DNA of 41,205 nucleotides from a bacterium. Lineage in GTDB: Bacteria > Verrucomicrobiota > Verrucomicrobiia > Limisphaerales > UBA8199. Numbering within the stretch: position 1 is the stretch's first letter; each line of letters starts with the position of its first letter. Positions 40,644 to 41,205 of this stretch are shown piece by piece. The notes beneath the pieces were generated by a model that was not told where the DNA came from, did not search any database, and was given only the letters and a program-made list of their open reading frames with translations. Where the stretch lies: NCBI GenBank assembly GCA_021784555.1, contig JAJYHY010000023.1:1-41205 (forward strand). The letters run 5' to 3'. Position numbers and translations under genes: made by a program.

Positions 40644-41205
40644 TACCGGCGCTGCCTTCGGAAGACGTCGTGCCCATCGGCGCGATCACGGCCGTCTTGG
40701 TGCGCGGCGATTCGGCCAGCAGCCCCGGAACCCAAGGTGCCGCCACCCGCTCCTTTGACGACGTTTGCGCCAGCAATGTCGATGTGAACAACGACGGCGT
40801 GCCCGATGATTGGGAGTATCAATGGTTTGGCACCGCCAACGTGGAACTGAGGGCCGACTCCGACGGCGACTGCCTCTCAAACCTGCAGGAGTACCAGAAC
40901 GCCTTGAATCCCGCCCGGTTCCTCCAGATCACCAGCGCCTACCCAGCCCACGATTACGTGATGCACGCCAGCAGCGAGAGCACCTTCTACGTTAGCGCCA
41001 ATCTCCCCCACCCGAGCTATCAGTGGTACAGGAACTGGTCCGCCATTGCGGGCGCTACGAGCACCAGCTTCACCCCGACCGCCGACTACGACGGGGACCA
41101 TATCTACGCGGCGGTGTACAGCGCGTTTTACACCAACACCACGCCCGATGTGTGGATCTACATCCTCGACGACCTCCGCTGGCAGATGTGGCAAAACTTC
41201 ATCGC
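40640..41205 (+). CDS. Truncated paralogue of the thrombospondin-3/trypsin-like protein, partial
   Basis: An open frame of at least 188 codons running off the window end. It matches the middle of the protein at 37077-39899: DVNNDGVPDDWEYQWFG, ADSDGDCLSNLQEY, YPAHDYV and LDDLRWQMWQNFI correspond in order to DANSDGVPDYWEYQWFG, ADSDGDGTNNLQEY, YPVHDYV and LDALRWAMWTNFI. It begins at an ATG overlapping the PEP-CTERM stop and has neither a signal peptide nor the N-terminal half (about 500 residues). It may be a duplicated fragment, a pseudogene, or a coupled product whose export route is unclear. The protease triad, if present, lies beyond the edge. Confidence 0.75.
   Translation, partial: MIPALPSEDVVPIGAITAVLVRGDSASSPGTQGAATRSFDDVCASNVDVNNDGVPDDWEYQWFGTANVELRADSDGDCLSNLQEYQNALNPARFLQITSAYPAHDYVMHASSESTFYVSANLPHPSYQWYRNWSAIAGATSTSFTPTADYDGDHIYAAVYSAFYTNTTPDVWIYILDDLRWQMWQNFI

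Overview
The window is GC-rich Gram-negative DNA. It most resembles a Verrucomicrobiota genome (subdivision 3, Limisphaerales/Pedosphaera-like). That placement is an inference from a Tat-exported Gfo/Idh/MocA protein, a PEP-CTERM protein, a divergent type II secretion operon, a DUF433/DUF5615 remnant and abundant palindromic intergenic repeats. No rRNA or tRNA gene was seen, so the taxonomy is not proven.

Layout. 1-393 holds a 156-bp tandem repeat with a 38-bp near-palindrome in each unit. 643-8387 (minus strand) is a cell-shape operon mreB-mreC-mreD-mrdA(PBP2)-rodA-rng. 8622-10724 (plus) carries a Tat-exported oxidoreductase-like protein and a YceI-like protein, facing mreB across a divergent promoter region. 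10911-11103 holds decayed remnants of a DUF433/DUF5615 toxin-antitoxin pair. 11156-12894 (minus) is the ribosomal cluster rpsP-khpA-trmD-rplS, without rimM. 13305-17850 holds a small conserved protein, a putative membrane protein, a SWIM-SNF2 helicase and a DedA protein.

18002-36357 (plus) is an 18-kb type II secretion operon, gspG-H-I-J-K-L-M-D, whose genes from gspH on mostly overlap by 1-8 bases. Two things stand out. First, gspD encodes a 3453-residue secretin with about 35 tandem N1-type domains between an N0 domain and a normal secretin barrel; family members usually have two to four N domains. Second, gspI, gspJ and gspK each carry a different palindromic repeat element inserted in frame between the coupled start codon and the prepilin cleavage site, giving leaders of 76-108 residues, whereas gspG and gspH have ordinary leaders of 20 and 9.

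36358-37002 is a long repeat-rich intergenic region: a second, inverted copy of the gspK element, a perfect 20-bp inverted repeat, a three-unit 12-bp direct repeat and a good promoter. It leads into an exported thrombospondin-3-like/trypsin-like protein whose signal peptide is out of frame by one base at a C8 tract. A PEP-CTERM protein and a truncated paralogue of the protease follow, the last running off the window.

How the genes fit together. The Mre/PBP2/RodA proteins form the elongasome. GspG-K would form the pseudopilus, GspL/M the inner-membrane platform and GspD the outer-membrane channel. The ATPase GspE, the platform protein GspF, a separate GspC and the prepilin peptidase are not in the window and must be encoded elsewhere.
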